Source: JAOZTV01 sp965371805 (GTDB lineage: Bacteria; Acidobacteriota; Aminicenantia; UBA2199). Taken from it: DNA of 64,000 bases. Under the pieces are notes generated by a model. The model saw nothing but the letters and a program-made list of their open reading frames with translations, was not told the DNA's origin and did no database searches. The stretch is taken from positions 16,486-80,485 of the forward strand of contig CBDUZW010000016.1 in assembly GCA_965371805.1 (NCBI GenBank), in the 5' to 3' direction. This document shows positions 1-8,465 of the stretch, one piece after another. A program made the position numbers and the translations under genes. How positions within the stretch are numbered: the stretch's first letter is position 1; each line of letters begins with the position of its first letter.

Positions 1-32
1 TGATAATCAAAATTATTTTTTACTTTGCTCAA
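1..32 (-). CDS. Start of a further gene of the phosphonate operon (partial)
   Basis: On the minus strand an AAGGAG ribosome-binding site (38-43) lies 5 nt before a TTG codon (30-32). The frame from it stays open to the window edge (MSKVKNNFDY). It begins 17 nt past the stop of the alcohol dehydrogenase, so it is probably the next gene of the same operon. Too little is visible to name it. Phosphonate operons often continue with a transferase, aminotransferase or membrane protein here, but that is only expectation. Confidence 0.4.
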   Translation of the reverse strand, partial: MSKVKNNFDY

Positions 33-49
33 TAGTTCTCCTTTTTTAT

Positions 50-1153
50 TCAGAAAATATTTTTTAAAATATTCAGTACATCTCTAAAGGAAAGTTCCAC
101 TATATTATTGGACATTCTCTCTTTTGTAAATGAACCTTCTGCAATCACATTAAGTTCTTCTTTTTTTATCCTATATTCAGAAAGCGAATATGGGATTATA
201 CTCTTAACAGCTGATTTAACTCTCTTCTCTATTTCAAAAATATTTGTTAAATCTGAATTAACAAATATTTTTTTTAATTTATCTTGAATTGCTTCATGAT
301 TTATCTCTAATAAGGGATATAGAGGCATTGAACATGCTATCCCATGGGGAATATCATATTTTAAAGTAAGTGGATAGCTTATGGAATGAGCTGCCGCAGT
401 TTTTGTATTTGAAAAGGCCAAGCCGGCATAAATAGAAGCAAGCACCAGTTCTTTTCTAACTTTGTTATCAATGCCCTTTCTTATTTTTTCTATATTATTA
501 AGAATTAATCTGATCCCCTCAATTCCTGAATTATCTGAAAAAGGATTTGCATTCTTATTCCATAACGCTTCAAATGAATGGGATAATGCATCCAATGTTG
601 AGATGAATGTTTCCTGGACAGGAAGTGATTTAAACAGCCTTAAGTCATATATTGCACAGTCAGGATAATTGTCAGGATCTGAAATTGAATGTTTTTTGTT
701 TTCAATTTTATCCCATAATGTAGCCCACATTGTGAGTTCTGAAGATGATCCATGTGTTGTCGGAACTGCAATGAAAAAAGGTTTTTTTGTAAAGTCTTTT
801 ATTAATGAGCCATTCAATAAGCTCTTAATATCATAAGTATTACAATAGGCAGCAAATCTTGATATTTTCGCTGTATCTATGACTGATCCACCGCCAATAG
901 CAATGATTGATTCAGGGGAATAATCTTCAGTAAATCTAAGTGCTGATTTAAGGCTCTGAACTGTAGGATTAATTTCAATATCTGTAAAGACTTTATGTTC
1001 ACCGATACCAGATATAAGTTCTGAGAAAATTACTGTCTGAGTAAAGCGCTTAGAACAAAAAATCAGTTTCTTCTCTTTAGTTTGAACCAGTGATGATATT
1101 TTTTCAGATAGATCAACATCAAAAGATATTTTTACAGGATTATTATATTCCAA
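50..1153 (-). CDS. Iron-containing alcohol dehydrogenase, probable phosphonoacetaldehyde reductase
   Basis: This 367-residue protein belongs to the group III Fe-dependent alcohol dehydrogenase family. The nucleotide-binding GGGSVIDTAK motif lies near residue 90. The C-terminal metal-binding region has the spaced histidines of AHSISYPL and YDIPHGIA near residues 255-275. It starts 2 nt after the phosphonopyruvate decarboxylase, which makes phosphonoacetaldehyde. The likely reaction is therefore NAD(P)H reduction of phosphonoacetaldehyde to 2-hydroxyethylphosphonate in the cytoplasm. Family members with this role occur in other phosphonate clusters. The exact substrate is inferred from context, because the fold alone covers many aldehydes and alcohols. 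No AEP aminotransferase is visible, which favours the hydroxyethylphosphonate branch. Confidence 0.85.
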   Translation of the reverse strand: MEYNNPVKISFDVDLSEKISSLVQTKEKKLIFCSKRFTQTVIFSELISGIGEHKVFTDIEINPTVQSLKSALRFTEDYSPESIIAIGGGSVIDTAKISRFAAYCNTYDIKSLLNGSLIKDFTKKPFFIAVPTTHGSSSELTMWATLWDKIENKKHSISDPDNYPDCAIYDLRLFKSLPVQETFISTLDALSHSFEALWNKNANPFSDNSGIEGIRLILNNIEKIRKGIDNKVRKELVLASIYAGLAFSNTKTAAAHSISYPLTLKYDIPHGIACSMPLYPLLEINHEAIQDKLKKIFVNSDLTNIFEIEKRVKSAVKSIIPYSLSEYRIKKEELNVIAEGSFTKERMSNNIVELSFRDVLNILKNIF

Positions 1154-1155
1154 TT

Positions 1156-2253
1156 TTACCTGCCGAGAAAATTCTCAAATTTTTCTTTCATTTGAACAGG
1201 TGTATCAGTTGGTCTTTCCAGTTTTTCAATAGTTCCCGGTCTTATCATAATTCTTATGAAAGCGGGTTTTTGGATTTCGTCAATATCTTTCAGTAAACTA
1301 TTTAATTCTTCAACAGTCCCAATTTTAGTTGTATATTTATATCCGCAGCCCTCAGCTATTTTACAGAGATCTGTATTTACAGAGACAGTAGGTTGACTCC
1401 CCGTGGATTCATATACGGAATTGTCAAAACAAAGATGAATCATATTCGCTGGTGAATAATAACCTATTGTTGCCAGGCTTCCCATTTTCATTAATACAGA
1501 GCCATCACCATCAAGTATAAAAACCCTCTTTTCAGTATTTTCAATGGAAATTCCCAATCCAACAGAAGTTATACATCCCATAGAACCGGTCATATAAAAT
1601 TTTCCTGAATGTTTAAAAGACTGATAGAGCTCACGACCTGTAAAGCCAGTTGTTCCCAGAAAAATATCATCCTTTTTCAAATGTAGTTTTATCTGGTCGA
1701 AATATTCCATTCTAATAGGGAAGGTATTCGTTTCTTTTTTATCTTCTTTTTTTGTTTTTGCAAAATACCCTTTTTTTATTATTATTGCAAAAGGTTTCTT
1801 TTTTTTCTCACAATGAGAAGAAGCTTCTGCAATAATTTTATCCAGATTTTTATCTTCTTCATTAAGTATTCTATAGGGGATTTCAAATACATTCAAAAGT
1901 TGTTGAATTGTTGCGCCCATCAATTGATGTTGAGGAGCATCTTTTTCCCCCGGCATACCTCTCCACGAGATAAGTAAGAGCGCTGGAAGATTATAAAGAA
2001 GTTGTAATGAAGATAGGGGATTAAGTGCATTTCCATATCCATCATTCTGCATATATACAACAGGGTATTTTCCCGAGAGTGCAAATCCACCTGCCAGGCC
2101 CATAGCCTCTCCCTCAGAAGTGCATATATAGTTTTCTGTATCTTTACTTTCATCTATATAATTTAATAATGAAGTAAATACTGAGCAGGGAACACCCATA
2201 AAAGGAGCAAAGGAATGTTTTTTTACTATTTTAATAAAATTCTTTGGGTCCAT
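1156..2253 (-). CDS. ppd: Phosphonopyruvate decarboxylase
   Basis: A 365-residue ThDP-dependent enzyme of the sulfopyruvate/phosphonopyruvate decarboxylase type. The N-terminal pyrimidine-binding half carries the glutamate of TSEGEAMGLAGG (near residue 47). The C-terminal half carries the GDGS...DN ThDP/Mg motif (GDGSVLMKMG, then FDNSVYESTG). It converts phosphonopyruvate to phosphonoacetaldehyde, which makes the unfavourable PEP mutase step run forward. The gene follows pepM by 2 nt and precedes the dehydrogenase by 2 nt, so the three are one transcription unit. Both halves of the family are present in one chain, as is usual for Ppd. Confidence 0.93.
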   Translation of the reverse strand: MDPKNFIKIVKKHSFAPFMGVPCSVFTSLLNYIDESKDTENYICTSEGEAMGLAGGFALSGKYPVVYMQNDGYGNALNPLSSLQLLYNLPALLLISWRGMPGEKDAPQHQLMGATIQQLLNVFEIPYRILNEEDKNLDKIIAEASSHCEKKKKPFAIIIKKGYFAKTKKEDKKETNTFPIRMEYFDQIKLHLKKDDIFLGTTGFTGRELYQSFKHSGKFYMTGSMGCITSVGLGISIENTEKRVFILDGDGSVLMKMGSLATIGYYSPANMIHLCFDNSVYESTGSQPTVSVNTDLCKIAEGCGYKYTTKIGTVEELNSLLKDIDEIQKPAFIRIMIRPGTIEKLERPTDTPVQMKEKFENFLGR

Positions 2254-2255
2254 AT

Positions 2256-3554
2256 CTATTTGCTTCCTGGAATTAATGTCAGTATTTCTTTAATTGAAAC
2301 ACACATTTTATCACTTTCCTCAGCTCTACTATTAGTAAGGATTGTCTTAGCGACATCTCTCATTACCGGATAGCTGCTTCTCAATAGTTGATTTGCATAT
2401 ATTACTACTCTTACCCCTGCTTTCTCCAATTCATCTTCTGTAATATGTGAATAAGTGCTTGGAACTACAACTAAGGGTACATTATTAATTATTTTTCTAT
2501 ATTTGTGGCAGAACTCTAGTATTTCATCAGCTGTCTTCTCTTTACTATGGATCATTATTCCATCTGCTCCAGCTTTAATATATGCTTCGGCTCTTTTTAG
2601 CGCATCATCCATTCCGGCTTTTAAGATTAGACTTTCTACTCTTGCAATGATCATAAAATCATCGGTAACAAGTGCTTCTTTTCCTGCCTTTATTTTATCG
2701 CAGAAGTTTTCAATTGTATCCTGGGTTTGTTTAACATCTGTACCAAAAAGTGAGTTTTTCTTTGCTCCCACTTTATCTTCAATAATAACAGCTGATATTC
2801 CTTCTCTTTCCAGTGTTTTTACCATAAACTTAAAATGTTCAGATAATCCTCCTGAATCTCCATCATAAATGATAGGTTTTGTTGTCACTTCAAGAATATT
2901 ATTTATGGTATTCATTCTAGAAGTAAGGTCAACAAATCCTATATCCGGCTTTCCCTTAGACACTGAATCAGTTAGACTACTCAGCCACATTCCGTCAAAC
3001 TCTTTAACTGAATTATCTACTTCCACCCGGGTGTTTTCTGCAATAAGTCCTGTCAGGCCGTTATGGGCCTCTATGATCTTAATCAATCCTTTTGATGCCA
3101 GAAGTCTTCTTAAAACCTTTATTCTTATTCCAGGGGTTGTTCCCCGTTCTCTTATCTCATGATTTAGTTTTGTTGAAGAGATACCCTTTGTATATTGTGG
3201 CTCAATCAGTTTCCCTCCCCATTCATTCAGGGTTTTTATTACTCGTTCTCTTGTCTCTCTCTGTGGACCTGTTCTCCAGTCATCTCCATGAACAACAAAA
3301 TCCGGCCTGATCTTTTTCAAATTCGGAACATAATCAAGAGTTTCCTGTAGTACCACTTTAGAGACACCTTTGATATTCTCAACTATTGTTTTTCTCTCAT
3401 CAATAGAAAGAAATGGCAGTCTTTTATAAGAGGCGATTGCCTTATCTGTTAGAACACCTACAATCACTTCACCATACTTTTTAGCTTCCTTTATAATATT
3501 AAGGTGACCTGTGTGTATTAGATCAGCACTCATACCTACATAAACTTTCTTCAT
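2256..3554 (-). CDS. pepM: Nucleotidyltransferase-phosphoenolpyruvate mutase fusion
   Basis: The protein has 432 residues from the ATG at 3554, which follows a GGAG site by 9 nt; a TTG 15 nt upstream is a weaker alternative. Residues 1-135 form a TagD/RfaE-type cytidylyltransferase domain with the HxGH motif (HTGHL) and a C-terminal ISSTK motif. Residues 150-432 form a PEP mutase of the isocitrate-lyase superfamily with the diagnostic EDKVGAKKNS signature starting near residue 259. The mutase turns phosphoenolpyruvate into phosphonopyruvate. The fused domain probably activates the finished phosphonate as a CMP ester for transfer to a lipid or glycan. Nucleotidyltransferases are a recurring partner of PEP mutases. 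The phosphonate it accepts cannot be read from sequence. Confidence 0.93.
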   Translation of the reverse strand: MKKVYVGMSADLIHTGHLNIIKEAKKYGEVIVGVLTDKAIASYKRLPFLSIDERKTIVENIKGVSKVVLQETLDYVPNLKKIRPDFVVHGDDWRTGPQRETRERVIKTLNEWGGKLIEPQYTKGISSTKLNHEIRERGTTPGIRIKVLRRLLASKGLIKIIEAHNGLTGLIAENTRVEVDNSVKEFDGMWLSSLTDSVSKGKPDIGFVDLTSRMNTINNILEVTTKPIIYDGDSGGLSEHFKFMVKTLEREGISAVIIEDKVGAKKNSLFGTDVKQTQDTIENFCDKIKAGKEALVTDDFMIIARVESLILKAGMDDALKRAEAYIKAGADGIMIHSKEKTADEILEFCHKYRKIINNVPLVVVPSTYSHITEDELEKAGVRVVIYANQLLRSSYPVMRDVAKTILTNSRAEESDKMCVSIKEILTLIPGSK

Positions 3555-3604
3555 AATAACGTACTCCAAATTTAGATTTTTTTATACTTACAAAACAATA
3601 AATA

Positions 3605-3633
3605 ATTATATAGCAAATAGCAGTTTTAAACAA
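3605..3633 (-). promoter_or_regulatory. Candidate sigma70 promoter for the phosphonate operon
   Basis: On the minus strand a perfect TATAAT (3605-3610) lies 17 nt from a weak TTGTTT -35 (3628-3633). It is about 50 nt upstream of the pepM start. The -35 matches only three consensus positions. Confidence 0.4.
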
Positions 3634-3698
3634 TATACAAAAGATAAAAAAGTATATAAGATATAATTAATTAAAGGATGAATTTTTAAATTAAATTC

Positions 3699-5231
3699 TT
3701 ATAAAAGTAAATCTAATCTGACATAAACTTTTGTCTCTTTTAATGAATTTATTACATGTTTTATACAGCCTTTTCTATCCCTTTTTTCATATATTAATTT
3801 TATTCCTATTGGGAGTATCTTCATCCTGTATCCTGTATCAAACTTAAATGTTGATACTGAATCAGTAATATTAAAATCATTTCTAATCTTATCCTGATAT
3901 CTGTCAATTCCTTCTATTGAATTATAATTCTGATATTTATACTCAAAATTTGTTTTAAATCTCCCATATGAAAAACTGAGCCTGCTGTCAAAGGTAAATC
4001 CAAGTCCATAATAGTATCCATAATTATAAAGGGTGGATTTGGTATAACTAATATCTTCAGTCTCTGAATATTTGTTTAATGCAAAGGCATTAATTAAGCC
4101 AAAATCCAATGATAATGTGTTCATAAATTGAATTTTACTTTTTCCAAAATAATAACTGAATTCTGTATATGGACCGATTATTTTTATTATCGCTAATTTA
4201 TCAGTGAATTCAGTGGGAGTTTCAACATAAATTGATTCATCTATATATTTATACAATAGAGTAGAATCATATTCAGAAATGGATTTTTCTTTAAAAAATT
4301 CGAATCCCGAAGACAATCCATATAAAAAACTATACCCTTTTATATAATTTTCTGAAAAATCATGGATATTATGTTTATATTTAGCAAAATATACATTTCT
4401 CGTATATCCACTGATCTCATCAATGCTTCTATCCTTAAATTCAAGTTCAAAATAAAATTCACTTATTACGGTGTCTTTTAAGTCTTTTTTTAAGATCCCT
4501 TTATTGGTGATTTTAGGTAGATATGTTAGGGAGGAGTTAAAACCTAAAAACATGTTTCTGTCTTTTGAAGGTTCACTTCTATCCTCCATTAAGAAGAAAG
4601 AGCCAATAAAAAAACTCATATCTCTCTTATCCGGAACAGAATAGCGGATGTTTTTTTCACGGTCAAGCCACCTATTAATTGCCATAACAGGGTTTGAAAT
4701 TATGCCGGCGATATTATTTACAATACCGGTTTTGCCATTAAAGTATGAACCTAGCTGAAAAAAGGATTCACCAATCCCAATTCCTCCAAAAGATGTGAAT
4801 ATATTGTCATTTACACTGATAACTTCTCTCCATTCAACTATAAATTCCCAATATAAAGATGTTAAAGTTGTAAATACTGATGATTCAAATAAATTTAATC
4901 CATTTGTTCTGGCAACATTATAATACATTGCCCCAGAAAAGGCATGTGTCCAATTGGTTTGAAAAGGGTTCGAGTCAAATTTCTGTCCATCTAATAGAAA
5001 AATTCTTTTTTTTTGATCTGCCCATGTTAATTTATACTGCCAGTCTTCAATCCAATTTGAGTACTTTATCCAGTAGTTTGCCTGAGAGAATGCCATTCCA
5101 GAAGCACATTCTACAATTGCTCTTTTAAGTGTTTTTTTTTTTTTATTTTCAGTTTTTTCAGGGAATAAAAATACTGAGTTTAATATTATAATAAAAACAA
5201 TAAATATATAAATTTTTCTTTTTTGGAACAT
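3699..5231 (-). CDS. DUF3943-type envelope protein
   Basis: A 510-residue protein with an N-terminal hydrophobic signal (about residues 7-24). The conserved block at residues 85-160 is characteristic of DUF3943: SNPFQTNWTHAFSG, YYNVARTNGLN, an ES...WE pair, then NDNIFTSFGG and GIGES. The rest, about residues 200-510, is rich in alternating aromatic and polar residues, consistent with an outer-membrane beta-barrel. DUF3943 has no assigned biochemical role that I know of. The gene lies 145 nt upstream of pepM on the same strand and downstream of the RND operon, so it may share transcription with either. A link to phosphonate chemistry is not shown. Confidence 0.72.
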   Translation of the reverse strand: MFQKRKIYIFIVFIIILNSVFLFPEKTENKKKKTLKRAIVECASGMAFSQANYWIKYSNWIEDWQYKLTWADQKKRIFLLDGQKFDSNPFQTNWTHAFSGAMYYNVARTNGLNLFESSVFTTLTSLYWEFIVEWREVISVNDNIFTSFGGIGIGESFFQLGSYFNGKTGIVNNIAGIISNPVMAINRWLDREKNIRYSVPDKRDMSFFIGSFFLMEDRSEPSKDRNMFLGFNSSLTYLPKITNKGILKKDLKDTVISEFYFELEFKDRSIDEISGYTRNVYFAKYKHNIHDFSENYIKGYSFLYGLSSGFEFFKEKSISEYDSTLLYKYIDESIYVETPTEFTDKLAIIKIIGPYTEFSYYFGKSKIQFMNTLSLDFGLINAFALNKYSETEDISYTKSTLYNYGYYYGLGFTFDSRLSFSYGRFKTNFEYKYQNYNSIEGIDRYQDKIRNDFNITDSVSTFKFDTGYRMKILPIGIKLIYEKRDRKGCIKHVINSLKETKVYVRLDLLL

Positions 5232-5327
5232 TAATTCTTCTCCGTGTTAAGTTGCATTTAGGTTTTTTGTGATTCTAATGTATATTATAACAAAATATAA
5301 CAATGCTTTCAAATTTTAATTAAACAT

Positions 5328-8300
5328 TTAGTTTATTCTTTTAAGAAGTTTCGGAAAAAATTTTCTAAGGTCATCAAAATATGTATAGAAAACAGGGACA
5401 GCAAAAAGCGTTAAGAAAGTAGAACTAATAAGACCTCCTATCAGTGTAATGCCGAGAGGAGCATATGGAATACCTATTAATCCTGCATTTCCAATAGCCA
5501 TTGGTAATAATCCGAATATTGTTGTTAATGCTGTCATGAGAATTGGCCTGAATCTGTGCATACCGGCAACGAGAATAGCCTCTTCTCTCTGCATACCTGA
5601 TTTCCTGTATTGGTTAATCAGGTCGATAAATACAATTGCATTATTCACAACAACTCCAATTAATACGATAAGGCCAATACCTGCCATTATTTCAAACGTT
5701 GTTCCTGTAATGAATAATAACCAGTATGAGCCAACAAATGCAGCCGGTATTGAAACAAGAACTGAAAGAGGTAGAATGAATGATTCAAATAATACACCCA
5801 TGATAATAAAAACGAAAATAACTGAAAACAACATACCGGTAGCCATATCTGAATTTTGTTCTCTGAATCTATTAAACCTTCCCCCTTCGTCAAAATAATA
5901 GCCTTGAGGGAAATTATAATTTTTAAATATTTTTCTTATCTTTCCAGAAATTTCCTTAATATCAACATCACCTGAGAAGATCTTAAATTCAAGGAATGAT
6001 CGTCCATTTTCTCTTCTTATCATTCCCATGCTCTTATGGAATGAAAAATCTGCGATGGAATCAAGATTTACACTTGAACCGCTTTCATTCGGAATAAATG
6101 TATTTCTTAGCTGAGCTACAGATTGTCTGGATTTTGGATCGGATTTCACATATATGGGCACTTCTTTACCCGGAGTCTGATAATTGGATATTTTTCTTTT
6201 TCTAAGGTTGAATGCAACTAATTGACTGAGAAATCTTGGATTAACTCCAACTTTGAATGCTTTTTCTCTATCAACTGCTATATGAACCTCACTATTTCCC
6301 GTTTCAATATCTGTCTCTATATTTAAGACACCTTCAACCATACGGATCTGTTTCTCGAGTTTTTTTGATATCTCTTCAAGGAGACCAATGTCATATCCTC
6401 TTAATGTAAATGATATTGAATCATCGCTACCTTCATTCTGACTTCTCCATGATGTTCTCATCTTAACACCTGGGATTTCAGGAAGATTCTTTTTTATATC
6501 GTCAGTTAACTCCTCTCTTGTCAATCTTTTATAGTTACTGAAACCAAATAAATTTGCAAATTTTCTATAAAGAGCCTGATACCATTGTTTATCAATATCC
6601 GGTTTAAGGTATATATCTACTCTTCCATAAAAATTATTAGCTCTTGTTGAAATTTGATCAATATGATAAATATCCTTTTTGGTATTTAGTTTTTTTACAA
6701 TGTATTTTAGTGTTTTGTCCACCTTCTCCACATTATAACTTGATGGGAAATTACAGATAATTTTTGCATCTCTCATTCCACCTTCAGCCTGGTCAGATTT
6801 TTTCATTATGTTCATCGGAATAACCATACTCACGATCAATAATAAAATTACTATTATTGCATCAGTTCTATGCTTGAGGATCTTCACAAGTGCATTTTGA
6901 TATAGCTGAGTAGATTTATTATGTGTTGAGTGTATTATTTTTGCTTTTTTAGGGATTGTTTTTGTTGAAATAAGAGGAATAAATATCAATGCAATAAAAA
7001 GACTTGCGGCTAATGCAAAGATAACCGGTACACCTATCCTGGTAAGGTAGAATGCCATTCCTGAATCTCCTCCCATAATCATTAAAGGAAGAAATACCAC
7101 TATTGTTGTCAGGGTTGCAAGTAAGATAGCAAGGCCCACTTCTGATGCGCCTAATATTGCTGATTTTCTTAAATCATATCCCAAACCGGAAAATCTATAT
7201 ATGTTTTCGGTTATAACGATCGCATTATCAACAACAAGTCCAATAGAAATCATCAGTCCCATCATTGTAATTGTGTTTAATGTCCAACCTATTGAATATA
7301 TGGTCAACAGAGAGATTAGTAATGACAGGGGTATTGCGAGTGTAAGCATTATGGTAATGCGTATCTTTCTAAGGAAAAAGAAAAGAACGAAAAATGCAAA
7401 CATGCCACCCCACTGCATAGTCGTCTTGACATTATTTATTGACTCAGAGATCAAATTTCCCTGATTAAAAAAAACAAATTTCCCTACACCCTTAAGCTCA
7501 GGCTTGTTTTTAAATTGAGAGTTTAGTTTCTCTTCAATTCTTTTACTAACATCAACACTATTTGCATTGCTTTCTTTATATGCGACGATCCCTGCTGCAA
7601 TTTTGCCGTCTATCCTCATAAGGCTTCGCTGTTCTTCATCAAAATCATAAACTACATTTGCTATATTGGAAAGTTTTATGCCTTTTCTTATTTGTATGTT
7701 CTGTATATCTTCAAGAGTTCTAAATTTTGCCTTAGATCTGAGTAGATATTTTTTTTCCCCTACAAAAATATAACCACTTGATAATGAAAAATTATCCTGC
7801 ATTAGTCTTGCCATCAATGTATTTAAATTCACATTATATGTTTTTACTTTATCCGGATCGACAATTATTTGAATATATTTTTCCCTGATCCCGAAGAGTT
7901 CAACATTTGCAACCCCTTTAATCCCTTCGATTGCCTGTTTGACGAATTTATCAGTTACATAGTATGGGTCATCAACTGATTCATCATAAGAAATCCCCAT
8001 ATAAATTATGGGTTCATCATTATTTCTAAATCGTCTTATGTATATATTTTCTATCTCATCCGGAATATTGGATCTGGATCTTTCAATCCTGTCTGAAGTT
8101 TGAGAGTATGCAAGGTCCATATTAGTTCCCTGTGAAAATTCCATCCAGAAATGCACACCACGGCTGGTCGAATTTGAGAATATCCTTTTAAGGTTTTTTA
8201 CAGTTTTTAACTCACCTTCCATTGGCTTTACTATCTGTTCTTCAATCTCTTTTGGATTTGCATCAATATATGGCACATAGACACTTAGATAAGGAGGATT

Positions 8301-8453
8301 AAATCCAGATGGTAACAGATCAATTGGGATTCTGTAGTATGCCATCAATCCTATAACCAGAATAGCAATAAGTATCATAAGAACGGTTACGGGTCTGTTT
8401 AATGAAAACTTCGGAAGCATTGCTTCTTTAATATGTTTGTTTGTATCATTCAT
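5328..8453 (-). CDS. RND efflux permease, HAE1-like (second subunit)
   Basis: A 1041-residue inner-membrane proton antiporter of the RND superfamily. It has the usual plan: one transmembrane helix near residues 25-45, a large periplasmic loop, helices 2-6 (about 340-510), helix 7 near residue 545, a second periplasmic loop, and helices 8-12 (about 865-1030). The transmembrane 4 motif reads GLVVDNAIV, so it has Asp-Asn where AcrB has Asp-Asp. This is common in the wider HAE1 group. It starts 12 nt after the first permease gene and is clearly a different protein, so the two may form a mixed trimer as MdtB/MdtC do. The substrate cannot be told. Confidence 0.92.
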   Translation of the reverse strand: MNDTNKHIKEAMLPKFSLNRPVTVLMILIAILVIGLMAYYRIPIDLLPSGFNPPYLSVYVPYIDANPKEIEEQIVKPMEGELKTVKNLKRIFSNSTSRGVHFWMEFSQGTNMDLAYSQTSDRIERSRSNIPDEIENIYIRRFRNNDEPIIYMGISYDESVDDPYYVTDKFVKQAIEGIKGVANVELFGIREKYIQIIVDPDKVKTYNVNLNTLMARLMQDNFSLSSGYIFVGEKKYLLRSKAKFRTLEDIQNIQIRKGIKLSNIANVVYDFDEEQRSLMRIDGKIAAGIVAYKESNANSVDVSKRIEEKLNSQFKNKPELKGVGKFVFFNQGNLISESINNVKTTMQWGGMFAFFVLFFFLRKIRITIMLTLAIPLSLLISLLTIYSIGWTLNTITMMGLMISIGLVVDNAIVITENIYRFSGLGYDLRKSAILGASEVGLAILLATLTTIVVFLPLMIMGGDSGMAFYLTRIGVPVIFALAASLFIALIFIPLISTKTIPKKAKIIHSTHNKSTQLYQNALVKILKHRTDAIIVILLLIVSMVIPMNIMKKSDQAEGGMRDAKIICNFPSSYNVEKVDKTLKYIVKKLNTKKDIYHIDQISTRANNFYGRVDIYLKPDIDKQWYQALYRKFANLFGFSNYKRLTREELTDDIKKNLPEIPGVKMRTSWRSQNEGSDDSISFTLRGYDIGLLEEISKKLEKQIRMVEGVLNIETDIETGNSEVHIAVDREKAFKVGVNPRFLSQLVAFNLRKRKISNYQTPGKEVPIYVKSDPKSRQSVAQLRNTFIPNESGSSVNLDSIADFSFHKSMGMIRRENGRSFLEFKIFSGDVDIKEISGKIRKIFKNYNFPQGYYFDEGGRFNRFREQNSDMATGMLFSVIFVFIIMGVLFESFILPLSVLVSIPAAFVGSYWLLFITGTTFEIMAGIGLIVLIGVVVNNAIVFIDLINQYRKSGMQREEAILVAGMHRFRPILMTALTTIFGLLPMAIGNAGLIGIPYAPLGITLIGGLISSTFLTLFAVPVFYTYFDDLRKFFPKLLKRIN

Positions 8454-8465
8454 TTTTATTGCTCT

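Noticed and set aside
4970..4990. tRNA-like GGTTCGAGTC string
   Set aside because: It is inside the coding sequence of the DUF3943 protein and no cloverleaf can be drawn around it.
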